Assembly (NCBI RefSeq): GCF_007097265.1
Contig: NZ_VJZP01000007.1
Location: 85,221-149,220, forward strand
Source of the DNA: Flavobacterium gawalongense
Lineage (GTDB): Bacteria; Bacteroidota; Bacteroidia; Flavobacteriales; Flavobacteriaceae
Direction: 5' to 3'
DNA: 64,000 nt
Position numbers and translations under genes: made by a program. Each line of letters starts with the position of its first letter. Within the stretch, counting starts at the first letter, position 1. Below are positions 54,861 to 63,887 of this stretch, in pieces. The notes under the pieces are model-generated. The model was not told the DNA's origin, made no database searches, and was given only the letters and a program-made list of their open reading frames with translations.

Positions 54861-55457
54861 TTATATGTTAAAATTAAAATTAAAGTATTTATCTAAATCC
54901 TCTTTTATTACCTCGTATTCATTTTCATTTATATATTTATTACTATACAGCCAAATATATCTTTCGTATTGTGCATTATAAGGTAAGATAGGGTCAATTA
55001 AAAAGTATTTATTTCTAAAAAAATCAATTTGCTTTTTATAAATCAAATCAATAAAAGCATCAACTTCATGAGCATTTTTTTTTGTATATATGAAATAAAA
55101 AACTTTTGATGATTCTATATGTTTTTCATCATGTCCCTCATTGTAATTTTTGATAACAAAAATAAATGAGAGAGAAATAGACATGATAATGCTTTGAATT
55201 AATAGGGCTTCAAGTTTATAATATTCAGAAATGAAATATATAAGTATCAAAATATTGAAAAGCAAAGAGGTATAAAAAGCGAGCACTATAGGACTCTCTT
55301 TATTTTTATCAATATACTGGTTGCTTTTTATCTCTTCAAAAGGGATTTTATATTTTAAATTATGTTTTGCAGTATTTAATTCAACAATAATATCTTCTTC
55401 TAAAATTTCAAAAAATTGTTTTTGATTTTTAAATTTGATTTCTAGTTTATTATTCAT
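54861..55457 (-). CDS. Membrane protein of unknown function
   Basis: 198 residues from ATG 55457 (MNNKLEIKFKNQKQFFEIL). An N-terminal soluble region precedes two hydrophobic segments at about 56-76 (IVLAFYTSLLFNILILIYFI) and 82-100 (ALLIQSIIMSISLSFIFVI), followed by a long charged C-terminal domain with KNAHEVDAFIDLIYKKQ. No family recognised. The next gene starts exactly at its end (stop 54861, ATG of the dehydrogenase 54860), and a Gfo/Idh gene ends 7 nt upstream, so the three form an operon. Confidence 0.65.
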   Translation of the reverse strand: MNNKLEIKFKNQKQFFEILEEDIIVELNTAKHNLKYKIPFEEIKSNQYIDKNKESPIVLAFYTSLLFNILILIYFISEYYKLEALLIQSIIMSISLSFIFVIKNYNEGHDEKHIESSKVFYFIYTKKNAHEVDAFIDLIYKKQIDFFRNKYFLIDPILPYNAQYERYIWLYSNKYINENEYEVIKEDLDKYFNFNFNI

Positions 55458-55464
55458 CAATGAA

Positions 55465-56430
55465 TTATTTTTTAAAACAATCAATAATTTGGTAAGCTAC
55501 TCTTAGAGCTTCTGTTGCTTGCTCTAATGTTACAACAGGAATAGTGTCATTGTTGATTGCATCAGCAAATGATTCTAATTCGTCAAGAATAGCGTTGTTT
55601 TGTTCCACATCAGGATTTGAAAAATAGATTTGTTTTTTTACACCTTCCGCATTTTGTAAAATGATATCAAAATCACCAGGAACTTCCGGAGCATCTTTCA
55701 TCTTTACCACTTCACATTTCTTTTCAAGGAAATCAACTGATATGTAGGCATCTTTTTGGAAGAAACGGGATTTACGCATGTTCTTCATCGAAATTCTGCT
55801 TGCAGTTAAATTAGCAACACAACCATTTTCGAATTCAATTCGGGCATTAGCAATATCCGGAGTTTCACTTATAACCGAAACACCACTGGCACTAATGTTT
55901 TTCACTTTGGATTTTACAACGCTCAAAATAGCATCAATATCATGAATCATCAAATCAAGAACTACGGGAACATCCGTACCACGAGGATTGAATTCCGCCA
56001 AACGGTGCGATTCAATAAACATCGGATTCTCGATCATGTTTTTGGTTGCAATAAATGCAGGATTGAAGCGCTCTACATGACCTACCTGTCCTTTGACATT
56101 GTATTCTTTGGCTAAAGCGATTATTTCTTCAGCTTCTTCAACAGTTGTAGAAATGGGTTTTTCAATAAAAACGTGTTTTCCCGATTTGATAGAAACTTTG
56201 GCACATTTGTAATGAGAAAGCGTAGGAGTAACGATGTCTATAACATCAACAGCGTGAATTAATTTGGCTATAGTATCAAATTGTTTGTAGCCAAATTCAG
56301 CAGCTATTTTAGCTCCATTTTCGAAATTTTCATCATAAAAACCAACCAATTCATATTTTTCTGATTGTTGTAATAAACGCAAATGTATTTTTCCTAGATG
56401 ACCGGCACCTAATACTCCAATTTTCAGCAT
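55465..56430 (-). CDS. Gfo/Idh/MocA family oxidoreductase
   Basis: 321 residues. The NAD-binding motif GVLGAGHLGKIHLRLL is at 5-20 and the EKP motif (HVFIEKPIS) near 92-98, with the C-terminal substrate domain containing VGHVERFNPAF and DLMIHDIDAIL. The family oxidises or reduces sugars and related substrates; the specific substrate is unknown. It is first in the operon with the membrane protein and the dehydrogenase. Confidence 0.88.
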   Translation of the reverse strand: MLKIGVLGAGHLGKIHLRLLQQSEKYELVGFYDENFENGAKIAAEFGYKQFDTIAKLIHAVDVIDIVTPTLSHYKCAKVSIKSGKHVFIEKPISTTVEEAEEIIALAKEYNVKGQVGHVERFNPAFIATKNMIENPMFIESHRLAEFNPRGTDVPVVLDLMIHDIDAILSVVKSKVKNISASGVSVISETPDIANARIEFENGCVANLTASRISMKNMRKSRFFQKDAYISVDFLEKKCEVVKMKDAPEVPGDFDIILQNAEGVKKQIYFSNPDVEQNNAILDELESFADAINNDTIPVVTLEQATEALRVAYQIIDCFKK

Positions 56431-56574
56431 AATTATGTAATTTGTACAAAAATAGCAATAAATTGATTAATTTTTTATTGATAATGAACAATTATTTAAT
56501 GTATTTTAAATTCAATTTTCAATATTTGAAATTAGAAATTGTTTTCTATTTTTACCAAAATAAAATATCAAATT

Positions 56575-57216
56575 TTGAAAGACACAGCCAAACATCAAGG
56601 ACTTCGGAATCAATTAGTAAGCGTTCTAGAACAAAAAGGCATTACTGATAAAAGTGTTTTGGATGCGATAAAAAAAATCCCAAGACACTTATTTTTAAAT
56701 TCCAGTTTTGAAGATTATGCCTATCAAGATAAAGCATTTCCTATTGGCGCAGGCCAAACCATTTCTCAACCGTATACAGTAGCTTTTCAATCCCAATTAT
56801 TAGAAGTGAAAAAAGAACATAAAATTTTGGAAATCGGAACAGGTTCAGGGTATCAAACGGCTGTTTTGTATACCATGGGAGCAAAAGTTTTTAGCGTAGA
56901 AAGACAAAACGAATTGTTTAAGAAAACTTCTGTTTTATTTCCAAAATTAGGTATTCGTCCCAAACATCTTTCTTTTGGAGATGGATACAAAGGATTGCCA
57001 AGTTACGCGCCTTTTGATAGTATTATTGTAACTGCAGGAGCTCCATTTATTCCTCAGCCTTTGATGGCACAGTTAAAAATAGGAGGAAGGTTGGTTATTC
57101 CGTTAGGAGAAGATGTCCAAATTATGACTTTACTAATAAGAAAAAACGAAACACAATTTGAGAAACATGAGTTTGGTGAATTCCGATTCGTCCCATTATT
57201 AGAAGATAAAAATTAA
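56575..57216 (+). CDS. pcm: Protein-L-isoaspartate O-methyltransferase
   Basis: 213 residues if translation begins at TTG 56575 (MKDTAKHQGLRNQLVSVLEQKGI), the residue at which I recall flavobacterial homologues beginning. No ATG lies in frame nearby; the open frame continues upstream to another TTG at 56539. The enzyme repairs isoaspartyl residues with S-adenosylmethionine. The motifs are AFPIGAGQTISQPYTVAFQSQLLE, the SAM site LEIGTGSGYQTAVLYTMGA, and SFGDGYKGLPSYAPFDSIIVTAGAP. Divergent from the Gfo/Idh gene. Confidence 0.88.
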   Translation: MKDTAKHQGLRNQLVSVLEQKGITDKSVLDAIKKIPRHLFLNSSFEDYAYQDKAFPIGAGQTISQPYTVAFQSQLLEVKKEHKILEIGTGSGYQTAVLYTMGAKVFSVERQNELFKKTSVLFPKLGIRPKHLSFGDGYKGLPSYAPFDSIIVTAGAPFIPQPLMAQLKIGGRLVIPLGEDVQIMTLLIRKNETQFEKHEFGEFRFVPLLEDKN

Positions 57217-57236
57217 AATAGAAACCTGCATTTAGC

Positions 57237-57417
57237 CTACCGTCTGGACATAAATATTCAAACGAAATTTTAGCCCCGAATTTCACTAATTTACTCGAAT
57301 TAATTCGTGAAAATTAATGAAATTCGTGGCTCTCTTTTTTATAATATCATAAAATCTGTGTAAATCTTTTTAATCTGTATTATCTGTGTCCTATTTTAAA
57401 TTTTGTCCAGACGGTAG
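57237..57417. mobile_element. MITE-like element, copy 2
   Basis: 181 bp with 14-bp perfect terminal inverted repeats CTACCGTCTGGACA (57237-57250 and 57404-57417). Strongly similar to copy 1 along the whole length, differing by scattered substitutions, mainly in the internal palindrome. Flanked by ATTTAGC at 57230-57236 and 57420-57426, a candidate short target duplication. It fills the space between pcm and the Fic gene and has no coding capacity. Confidence 0.82.
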
Positions 57418-57433
57418 GTATTTAGCGGGTTTT

Positions 57434-58483
57434 TTATTGACCAATAATACTTAGGTAACGTTCTAAGCTTTCTTTTTCCATTTGAGCAATAAACAGTAAA
57501 AAATCGTCTTTGTTATTTTTAGTTTGAGCTGTTTCTAGTGCTTGGTAGTATTGTATTCTACTGTCATAATCGCCTTTTATATTAGCGATGATGCAGCCAT
57601 GTTGCAATAAAACCAAATTCATAACCAAGCGTGACGTTCTGCCGTTTCCATCGATAAATGGATGAATGGCGACTAAACGTTCGTGTACTTCGGCAGCCAA
57701 AACTATAGGATGAAGACTGTTTTTATTGGTTTCGAACCAAATAAAAAAATCTTCCATTTCTTTGGCAACCAGAAAAGGTTGTGGTGGCATATGGCTACTT
57801 CCTTGTATCATCACTTGTACTTTTCTATAGCGACCCGCATCTTCCGGATGAATACCTCTTAAAATAAGATTGTGAATAGAAAGGACTTCACGTTCATTTA
57901 TGGAAGTATTTTTTTGCATTAAATCTTTGATATAAGCAATCGCTTCCTGATGATTAATTATTTCAAGATGTTCCCGCATACTTTTCCCCGAAATAGTCAA
58001 ACCTTCATTGATAACCAAATCAGTTTCCCGAAGCGTCATGGTGTTTCCTTCGATACGGTTACTTTCATAAGTATATTCTAATTCTAATGCCTGAGTAATT
58101 CGATAACTATCAAACGCTCTAAAAGAATCCAATTTTGTCTTCAAGGAATCTATTTCGTCTAAAATTTTTTGCAATGTTGTCGATAGCTTTTTCTTAGAAG
58201 ATTTACTTTGATATCTTATTTCTTCCTCTGCAACCAGTAATGCTTTTAATGCAAATTCATCTTGACCTATTTCATAAAGAATTTTTTCTTTAAGCCAAGC
58301 TACCATTATAGTTTCTATATCTATTTCAAGTAAAGCCGCAAGTTTTAAAACTTGATCTCTGGTGGGTTTTCTGCTGCCACTTTCAAATTTACTAATCAAT
58401 GCTTGATCAATTCCTAAAAGTTGAGCCACTTCTCTAGTTTTGAGTCCTTTTTGTTCTCTTGCATTTTTGAGTAGTGTTTTCAT
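57434..58483 (-). CDS. Fic family protein with N-terminal XRE DNA-binding domain
   Basis: 349 residues from ATG 58483 (MKTLLKNAREQKGLKTREVAQLLGIDQALISKFESG). Residues 1-60 form an XRE helix-turn-helix. The Fic domain has the active motif HPFIDGNGRTSR beginning at His274 (HPFx[D/E]GNGRxxR, intact). A class II inhibitory motif SNRIEG at about 141-146, with the (S/T)xxxE(G/N) form, should block the ATP site in cis. Such proteins AMPylate target proteins or themselves; the XRE part suggests self-regulation. No separate antitoxin gene is adjacent. The start was chosen because it opens the XRE domain. Confidence 0.9.
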   Translation of the reverse strand: MKTLLKNAREQKGLKTREVAQLLGIDQALISKFESGSRKPTRDQVLKLAALLEIDIETIMVAWLKEKILYEIGQDEFALKALLVAEEEIRYQSKSSKKKLSTTLQKILDEIDSLKTKLDSFRAFDSYRITQALELEYTYESNRIEGNTMTLRETDLVINEGLTISGKSMREHLEIINHQEAIAYIKDLMQKNTSINEREVLSIHNLILRGIHPEDAGRYRKVQVMIQGSSHMPPQPFLVAKEMEDFFIWFETNKNSLHPIVLAAEVHERLVAIHPFIDGNGRTSRLVMNLVLLQHGCIIANIKGDYDSRIQYYQALETAQTKNNKDDFLLFIAQMEKESLERYLSIIGQ

Positions 58484-58569
58484 TTTATAAAAAAATGTTT
58501 TAAATTGTCTTGACAAATTTAGTCATTTTATTTTGATAAAAAAATATAATTTTAGACTTAAAATGTAAT

Positions 58570-59022
58570 TTAAAATGATTTTTTTATTCTGTCAAGATCA
58601 CGTTTGGTGTCTTGTTCTTTAAGGGATTCGCGTTTGTCATAGGTTTTTTTTCCTTTGCAAAGACCAATTTGTAGTTTGGCCATTCCTTTTTCATTGGTAA
58701 ACAATTTCAAAGGAATAATGGTTAGTCCTTTGGCCTGAACGCTTTTGATCAATCCTTTCAATTCTTTTTTATTCAAAAGTAATTTACGTTCGCTTCTGGC
58801 TTTGTGGTTGAATTGATTTCCAAAAGCGTATTCTTCAATGTAAGTATTGATGGCAAAAAGTTCGTTGTTACTAAATTCACAAAAACTCTCTGTAATATTA
58901 GCTTTTCCTAATCGAATGGATTTAATTTCAGTTCCTGCCAAAACAATTCCAGCAGTAAATGTCTCGATTATTTCATAGTCGAATTTGGCTCTTTTATTGT
59001 AGATATTTATTGTTTTCAGCAT
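58570..59022 (-). CDS. smpB: SsrA-binding protein SmpB
   Basis: 150 residues. SmpB delivers tmRNA to stalled ribosomes. The start NIYNKRAKFDYEIIETFTAGIVLAGTEIKSIRLGKANI and the end GLCKGKKTYDKRESLKEQDTKRDLDRIKK are typical; the basic tail occupies the mRNA channel. It has a promoter with an almost absent leader and is divergent from the VF530-family gene. The tmRNA gene is not seen in the window. Confidence 0.95.
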   Translation of the reverse strand: MLKTINIYNKRAKFDYEIIETFTAGIVLAGTEIKSIRLGKANITESFCEFSNNELFAINTYIEEYAFGNQFNHKARSERKLLLNKKELKGLIKSVQAKGLTIIPLKLFTNEKGMAKLQIGLCKGKKTYDKRESLKEQDTKRDLDRIKKSF

Positions 59023-59029
59023 AGGAATA

Positions 59030-59060
59030 CAAAGGTAGAAACAAATCTACGAAACACCAA
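59030..59060 (-). promoter_or_regulatory. Promoter of smpB
   Basis: On the minus strand TTG (59060-59058), 20-nt spacer, TACCTTTG (59037-59030). The ATG is at 59022, so the transcript would have only about 3-5 nt of leader. Confidence 0.7.
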
Positions 59061-59091
59061 TTGTTTTTATATAAATACTTAAATTTGCAAA

Positions 59092-59322
59092 ATGGAAAAT
59101 TCGAAATCAAAAGACCCTTTACACGGAATAACACTTCAAAAAATTGTTGAACAATTAGTCGAATATTATGGATTTGATACTTTGGGAGAACTCATAAAAG
59201 TTAAATGTTTTACGGATAATCCAACCATAAAATCCAGTCTGACTTTTTTACGAAAAACAGATTGGGCTAGAAAACAAGTAGAAGACTTGTACATAAAATC
59301 ATTGCCTAAATTACTGAAATAG
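59092..59322 (+). CDS. VF530 (DUF2132) family DNA-binding protein
   Basis: 76 residues, matching the family: SKDPLHGITLQKIVEQLVEYYGFDTLGELIKVKCFTDNPTIKSSLTFLRKTDWARKQVEDLYI. The fold is a small helical DNA-binding domain of unknown biological role. A TAAATTTG box at 59080-59087 ends 4 nt before the ATG, so the mRNA may be leaderless. Confidence 0.88.
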   Translation: MENSKSKDPLHGITLQKIVEQLVEYYGFDTLGELIKVKCFTDNPTIKSSLTFLRKTDWARKQVEDLYIKSLPKLLK

Positions 59323-59324
59323 GT

Positions 59325-59876
59325 TTAATTTAATTTGTAAGAAACCATTACGCCCCCTCTGTATGGGATCCATTCCCCGCTTTTGTTATATTTTTTAGCA
59401 GTTTCATAACGTTCGTTAGTACCAATATAATATCCTTTATAGAAACCTTGACTAGAGCCACCACCTAAAAAGCAATCTAACACAAACTTATCATTTATTT
59501 TAGCTTGATATCCAATAGTTGCTCCCATAAGATATCCAAATCCCTTTTCATACTTATCTGTATTTAAATAATTCCATTTTTGGAAATTAAATATACTGGC
59601 TCCAATATGTGCTCCAATATAAAACCCGTTGTACTTTTCTTTAAAATGATACCGGTATTCTGGTGTAAAAGTGTAAAATTGTCTCGGTTTACCGTCTACT
59701 GATTTCCAGGGTGAAGCCAAAATGTCGAACTGGAAAGTAGATTTTTTTCCAATACTGGTTTCGATACCTACATTTGGAATTGATAGTAATGTGGTTAAAG
59801 CATTAACCTTTACATAGGTTTGACTTTGTGAATGAATCGAAAAGAAAAGGATAAAAAATATAAGTATTTGTTTCAT
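59325..59876 (-). CDS. DUF3575-like outer-membrane protein
   Basis: 183 residues. The signal peptide is MKQILIFFILFFSIHSQSQ; the mature protein alternates strands with aromatic girdles (YFTPEYRYHFKEKYNGFYIGAHIGASIF, GYLMGATIGYQAKINDKFVLDCFLGGGSSQGF) like a small beta-barrel. The pattern corresponds to the DUF3575 family of Bacteroidota. It converges with the VF530-family gene, with 2 nt between stop codons. Function unknown. Confidence 0.72.
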   Translation of the reverse strand: MKQILIFFILFFSIHSQSQTYVKVNALTTLLSIPNVGIETSIGKKSTFQFDILASPWKSVDGKPRQFYTFTPEYRYHFKEKYNGFYIGAHIGASIFNFQKWNYLNTDKYEKGFGYLMGATIGYQAKINDKFVLDCFLGGGSSQGFYKGYYIGTNERYETAKKYNKSGEWIPYRGGVMVSYKLN

Positions 59877-60022
59877 AAAAGTAATTTAACCAGCTTCTAT
59901 TTCATTAAAGAAATTAGTTTTGGCGACAAATATAGAAACATTTGATTTAAGAAATTTCCTGTTTTATTTTTTAAGAAATTTTTGTGATTTTAAAAAATTA
60001 GAAAATATTCATTGTTTAAAGA

Positions 60023-60574
60023 TTAGTATTTATTCAAAATGGAATAAATAACAGTATCCAAAAAGCGGCCTTCAAAAAATTCATTTTCTTTTAAATGGGC
60101 TTCTTTTACAAAACCATTTTTTTCTAAAACTTTCTCAGACCCATGATTCTCAGGGGCAATTATTGCTTCAATAGAATGAAGTTTCATTACTTTAAAACCA
60201 TAATTAACAGCTTCTTTTACAGCTTCAGAAATGATGCCTTTTCCATTAAATTCAGGAAGTAACATATAACCAATCTCTGCACGAAAATGTTCCGGTTTTA
60301 TTCGGTAATGACCAATAAGGCCAATGAGTTTTGGATTATCTTTAAGCGTAATTCCCCAATTGATTCCTTCGTTATTTTCGATTTTAGTATCAATCATAGC
60401 AATGTGTTCTAAGGCATCTTCAGTAGTTTTTACTAAAGGTCTGGGAATATATTTCATGGTTTCCTGGTTAGAACGTAAAGCGAAAATTTCGTTTACATCA
60501 TTCTCATCAACACGTCTTAATAATAGACGCTCGGTTTCCAGATTTGGAAAAGGATTAAAATTTATGGTTAACAT
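60023..60574 (-). CDS. GNAT N-acetyltransferase (RimJ/RimL-like)
   Basis: 183 residues. FPNLETERLLLRRVDENDVNEIFALRSN and RAEIGYMLLPEFNGKGIISEAVKEAVNYGF are the acetyl-CoA binding motifs of this subfamily; ENHGSEKVLEKNGFVKEAHLKEN is the C-terminal part. Substrate unknown: ribosomal protein N-termini or small molecules are possible. The gene lies just downstream of the epimerase-like gene on the same strand. Confidence 0.86.
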   Translation of the reverse strand: MLTINFNPFPNLETERLLLRRVDENDVNEIFALRSNQETMKYIPRPLVKTTEDALEHIAMIDTKIENNEGINWGITLKDNPKLIGLIGHYRIKPEHFRAEIGYMLLPEFNGKGIISEAVKEAVNYGFKVMKLHSIEAIIAPENHGSEKVLEKNGFVKEAHLKENEFFEGRFLDTVIYSILNKY

Positions 60575-60598
60575 ATTTTATTGATTTTTTTGTGCAAA

Positions 60599-61450
60599 TT
60601 AAAGGATTTCGATGCTGAATTTCGATTTGAAAGTGTCTTTTTCTTGCAGAATTTGAATGCCTTCTTTTTCAAATAGATTTCCAAAATTTTCGTTAGTATC
60701 CGAATAACCGAACCAAGGTTCGATGCAAAGAAAGGGCGCATTCATTTTTGTCCAAATTCCTAAACTTGGAAAATCTTCGAAATGTACTCTTAAAATCGGA
60801 TTTTCATTTTCCAAAATTGTCAATGAATTGGATTCTAATGTTTTGAAAATTAAGGCGTCATTTTTGAATAATTCGTAAGTCAATGGAATTCGTTTGTTTT
60901 GAGCTTCTAATTTTTTTGTTTTATTTGAAATCAAATCATTTTCCAAAAGATAATATTCCAAAGTTTCGTCTTTTTCGAATGCAATGGAATAATTTTCGAA
61001 TTTCCCCGGCAAAGCAAAAGCGGGATGTGCTCCAATAGAAAAAGGCATCGGTGATTTTCCGTTATTGATAACTTTATATTCAATACCTAAATTATTTTCT
61101 TCCAATGTATAAATGATTTGCAATTCAAATGCAAATGGATACATTTTTAGCGTTTCTTCAGAAGATTGTATCGAAAAAGTAGCGCTATTTTCCTTTTTAT
61201 CAACTAATTCAAACTCCATATCTCTGGCAAAACCATGACGGGATAAATGATATTCGATTCTACCGTAATGAAAGGAATTGTTTTTTAAAGTTCCAACAAT
61301 TGGAAATAAAATGGGAGAGTGTTTGCCCCAAAAATCAGGATTTCCCTCCCAAATATATTCTTTGTTCAAATTAGTTTTTAAGGAAACTAATTCAGCTCCT
61401 AAGTGCTTAATTTCCGCGTTTAGATTCGAGTTTTTAATCGTAGTTGTCAA
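60599..61450 (-). CDS. Aldose 1-epimerase family protein
   Basis: 283 residues, galactose-mutarotase fold. Recognisable segments are EYIWEGNPDFWGKHSPILFPIVGTL, HGFARDMEFE with the catalytic histidine, and FSIGAHPAFALPG carrying the second histidine. The family converts alpha and beta anomers of sugars; this subgroup is close to YeaD/LacX types rather than GalM. The gene is divergent from the M1 peptidase. Confidence 0.85.
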   Translation of the reverse strand: MTTTIKNSNLNAEIKHLGAELVSLKTNLNKEYIWEGNPDFWGKHSPILFPIVGTLKNNSFHYGRIEYHLSRHGFARDMEFELVDKKENSATFSIQSSEETLKMYPFAFELQIIYTLEENNLGIEYKVINNGKSPMPFSIGAHPAFALPGKFENYSIAFEKDETLEYYLLENDLISNKTKKLEAQNKRIPLTYELFKNDALIFKTLESNSLTILENENPILRVHFEDFPSLGIWTKMNAPFLCIEPWFGYSDTNENFGNLFEKEGIQILQEKDTFKSKFSIEIL

Positions 61451-61622
61451 AATGGTTTTTCAGTTAATTTAAAATTGATTTTAAATGGTAAATATATTTT
61501 ATAATTTTTAATAATAATTGGGATTACGTCTAATTTTATTTTTTTTTAAATTCAATCAATTCTTTCGAAATAGTTTAAAATTCTCTTTTTTTTCATTTAT
61601 TTGTGATATAAACAACAAAAAA

Positions 61623-63887
61623 ATGAAAAACATTCGCTTCAGAGTCATTCTACATTTGACTTTATTATTGGGAATTACGTCTATTTGGGCGCAACAAACT
61701 CCTTCAAATGCAACGATTAACGAAGTTTCAAAGTATGATTACCATGATGCTTTTGCTCCGTTTTTTTATACCAAAAACGGAACAAGTACCCGTTCAGCAA
61801 GTGGTCAGCCAGGAGCTGAATATTGGCAAAACAGAGCCGATTATAAATTATCGGCGAAATTGGATGAAAAAAACAACGAAATTACAGGAACTGGGATCAT
61901 CACTTATACTAACAATAGTCCTGATAAAATGGCTTTTGTTTGGATGAACTTGGACCAAAATTTATTTAAGTCAGATTCCCGTGGAAATGCAGTTGTTCCT
62001 ATTACAGGAAGCCGAAATGGGGCGCAAGGTCAAATTTTTGACGGTGGGCATAAAATAAAATCGGTGAAAGTGATTTTAATAAGCAAAGGTAAATCAACAG
62101 AAACGGAGGCTAACTACCTTATTAGTGATACTCGTATGCAGGTTTTCCTTCCGAAAGGATTGAATGCCAAAGGTGGAACCGTGAAAATCAAAATAGACTT
62201 TTCATTTATTGCTCCTTTTGAAGGTTCGGATCGTATGGGTGTTTTGGAGACTAAAAACGGTAAAATTTTTACTATAGCCCAATGGTATCCTCGTATGTGT
62301 GTGTATGATGATGTAAGAGGCTGGAACGTAAATCCATATTTAGGAGCTTCGGAATTTTATTTGGAATATGGCGATTTTGAAGTGAATATTACAGCGCCAT
62401 CCAATCATATTGTAGTTTGTTCCGGTGAATTGCTAAACCCTACGGCAGTTTATACAACCGAAGAGCAAAAGCGTTTGGTTCAAGCGAAACTAAGTGATAA
62501 AACAGTTTTTATTCGTACTGCTGAGGAAGTTGGAAATTTGTCAAAAACAATTTCTAAAACGACTAAAACATGGAATTATAAAATCAAAAATGCTCGTGAT
62601 GTTTCCTGGTCGTCTTCGGCTGCATTTATTTTGGACGCTGCAAAAATCAATTTGCCAAGTGGAAAAAAATCATTGGCTATCTCCGTTTATCCGGTAGAAA
62701 GTGCAGGAAATGATGCTTGGGGACGTTCAACAGAATATACTAAAGCTTCCATAGAAAATTATTCTAAAAGATGGATGGAATATCCTTATCCAGCAGCTAC
62801 AAATGTGGCAGGTAATGAAGGTGGAATGGAATATCCGGGAATCGTTTTTTGTAGTTGGGAATCGAAAGGGGAAGATTTATGGGGTGTTACGGATCACGAG
62901 TTTGGACACATTTGGTTTCCTATGATTGTCGGTTCAAACGAGCGTTTGTTTGCCTGGATGGACGAAGGGTTCAATACTTTTATCAATTCGCTAAGTGCTG
63001 TAGATTTTAATAATGGCGAATATAAACCAAAACCTTCGGATTTACATTTATATGCGGATTATTATACCAATCCAAAGAATGAAACAATAATGAGTTCACC
63101 CGATAATATGAAAGAAGCCAACATAGGTCTTTTATGTTATTCTAAACCTAGTGCAGGGTTGGTGATTTTGCGTGAACAGATTTTAGGGCCGGAACGTTTT
63201 GATTTGGCTTTACGTACTTATGTAGAACGTTGGGCATACAAACATCCGACACCAGATGATTTCTTCAGGACAATTGAAAACGTCGCGGGAGAAGATTTAA
63301 GTTGGTTTTGGAGAGGCTGGTTTCAAAACAATTGGCGTTTAGACCAAGGAATCAACTCGATTAAATATATAAAAAATGATCCAAAACAAGGAGTTATAAT
63401 TTCAATTGATAACTTAGAAAAAATGGCCATGCCGGTTATTTTAGATATAAAAACTAAAAGCGGAAATGTAACTCGAGTTAAATTACCGGTTGAAATTTGG
63501 CAAAGAAACATTGACTGGTCATTCAAGCACAATTCTACCGAGGAAATTGAAAGCATTACAATAGATCCAGATCACGTATTTCCTGATAGTAACGAAAACA
63601 ACAATATTTGGACATCATCGGTAGGTATGATTGATGTTGACATTATCTTAGATGAATATTTAGGAACCTATTCTAATAAAAATGTTCCAATAAAAATTGT
63701 GTTTTCAGAAAAGAACAATGTTCTAAATGTTGCAATGACTGATTATCCAAAGTTTACTGTTGAACGTATTGCAAAAGATACTTTCGAGTCTAAACAAGCA
63801 GGAATTACATTTCAATTTAATGAAAGTAAAACAGGATTAGACATGATTTTGAGTGATGGGCAGAAAATACCTTTTACTAAAGAGTAA
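61623..63887 (+). CDS. M1 family metallopeptidase
   Basis: 754 residues from ATG 61623 ([25 protein letters not shown]), whose signal peptide supports this start over the longer open frame beginning at 61518. The zinc site is [25 protein letters not shown] with His425, His429 and Glu448; the aminopeptidase exopeptidase motif is GGMEYP just before it. A gluzincin of the M1 (aminopeptidase N) type, probably periplasmic or secreted, removing N-terminal residues. The C-terminal 160 residues form a beta-rich domain. It has no partner genes in view. Confidence 0.9.
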   Translation: MKNIRFRVILHLTLLLGITSIWAQQTPSNATINEVSKYDYHDAFAPFFYTKNGTSTRSASGQPGAEYWQNRADYKLSAKLDEKNNEITGTGIITYTNNSPDKMAFVWMNLDQNLFKSDSRGNAVVPITGSRNGAQGQIFDGGHKIKSVKVILISKGKSTETEANYLISDTRMQVFLPKGLNAKGGTVKIKIDFSFIAPFEGSDRMGVLETKNGKIFTIAQWYPRMCVYDDVRGWNVNPYLGASEFYLEYGDFEVNITAPSNHIVVCSGELLNPTAVYTTEEQKRLVQAKLSDKTVFIRTAEEVGNLSKTISKTTKTWNYKIKNARDVSWSSSAAFILDAAKINLPSGKKSLAISVYPVESAGNDAWGRSTEYTKASIENYSKRWMEYPYPAATNVAGNEGGMEYPGIVFCSWESKGEDLWGVTDHEFGHIWFPMIVGSNERLFAWMDEGFNTFINSLSAVDFNNGEYKPKPSDLHLYADYYTNPKNETIMSSPDNMKEANIGLLCYSKPSAGLVILREQILGPERFDLALRTYVERWAYKHPTPDDFFRTIENVAGEDLSWFWRGWFQNNWRLDQGINSIKYIKNDPKQGVIISIDNLEKMAMPVILDIKTKSGNVTRVKLPVEIWQRNIDWSFKHNSTEEIESITIDPDHVFPDSNENNNIWTSSVGMIDVDIILDEYLGTYSNKNVPIKIVFSEKNNVLNVAMTDYPKFTVERIAKDTFESKQAGITFQFNESKTGLDMILSDGQKIPFTKE

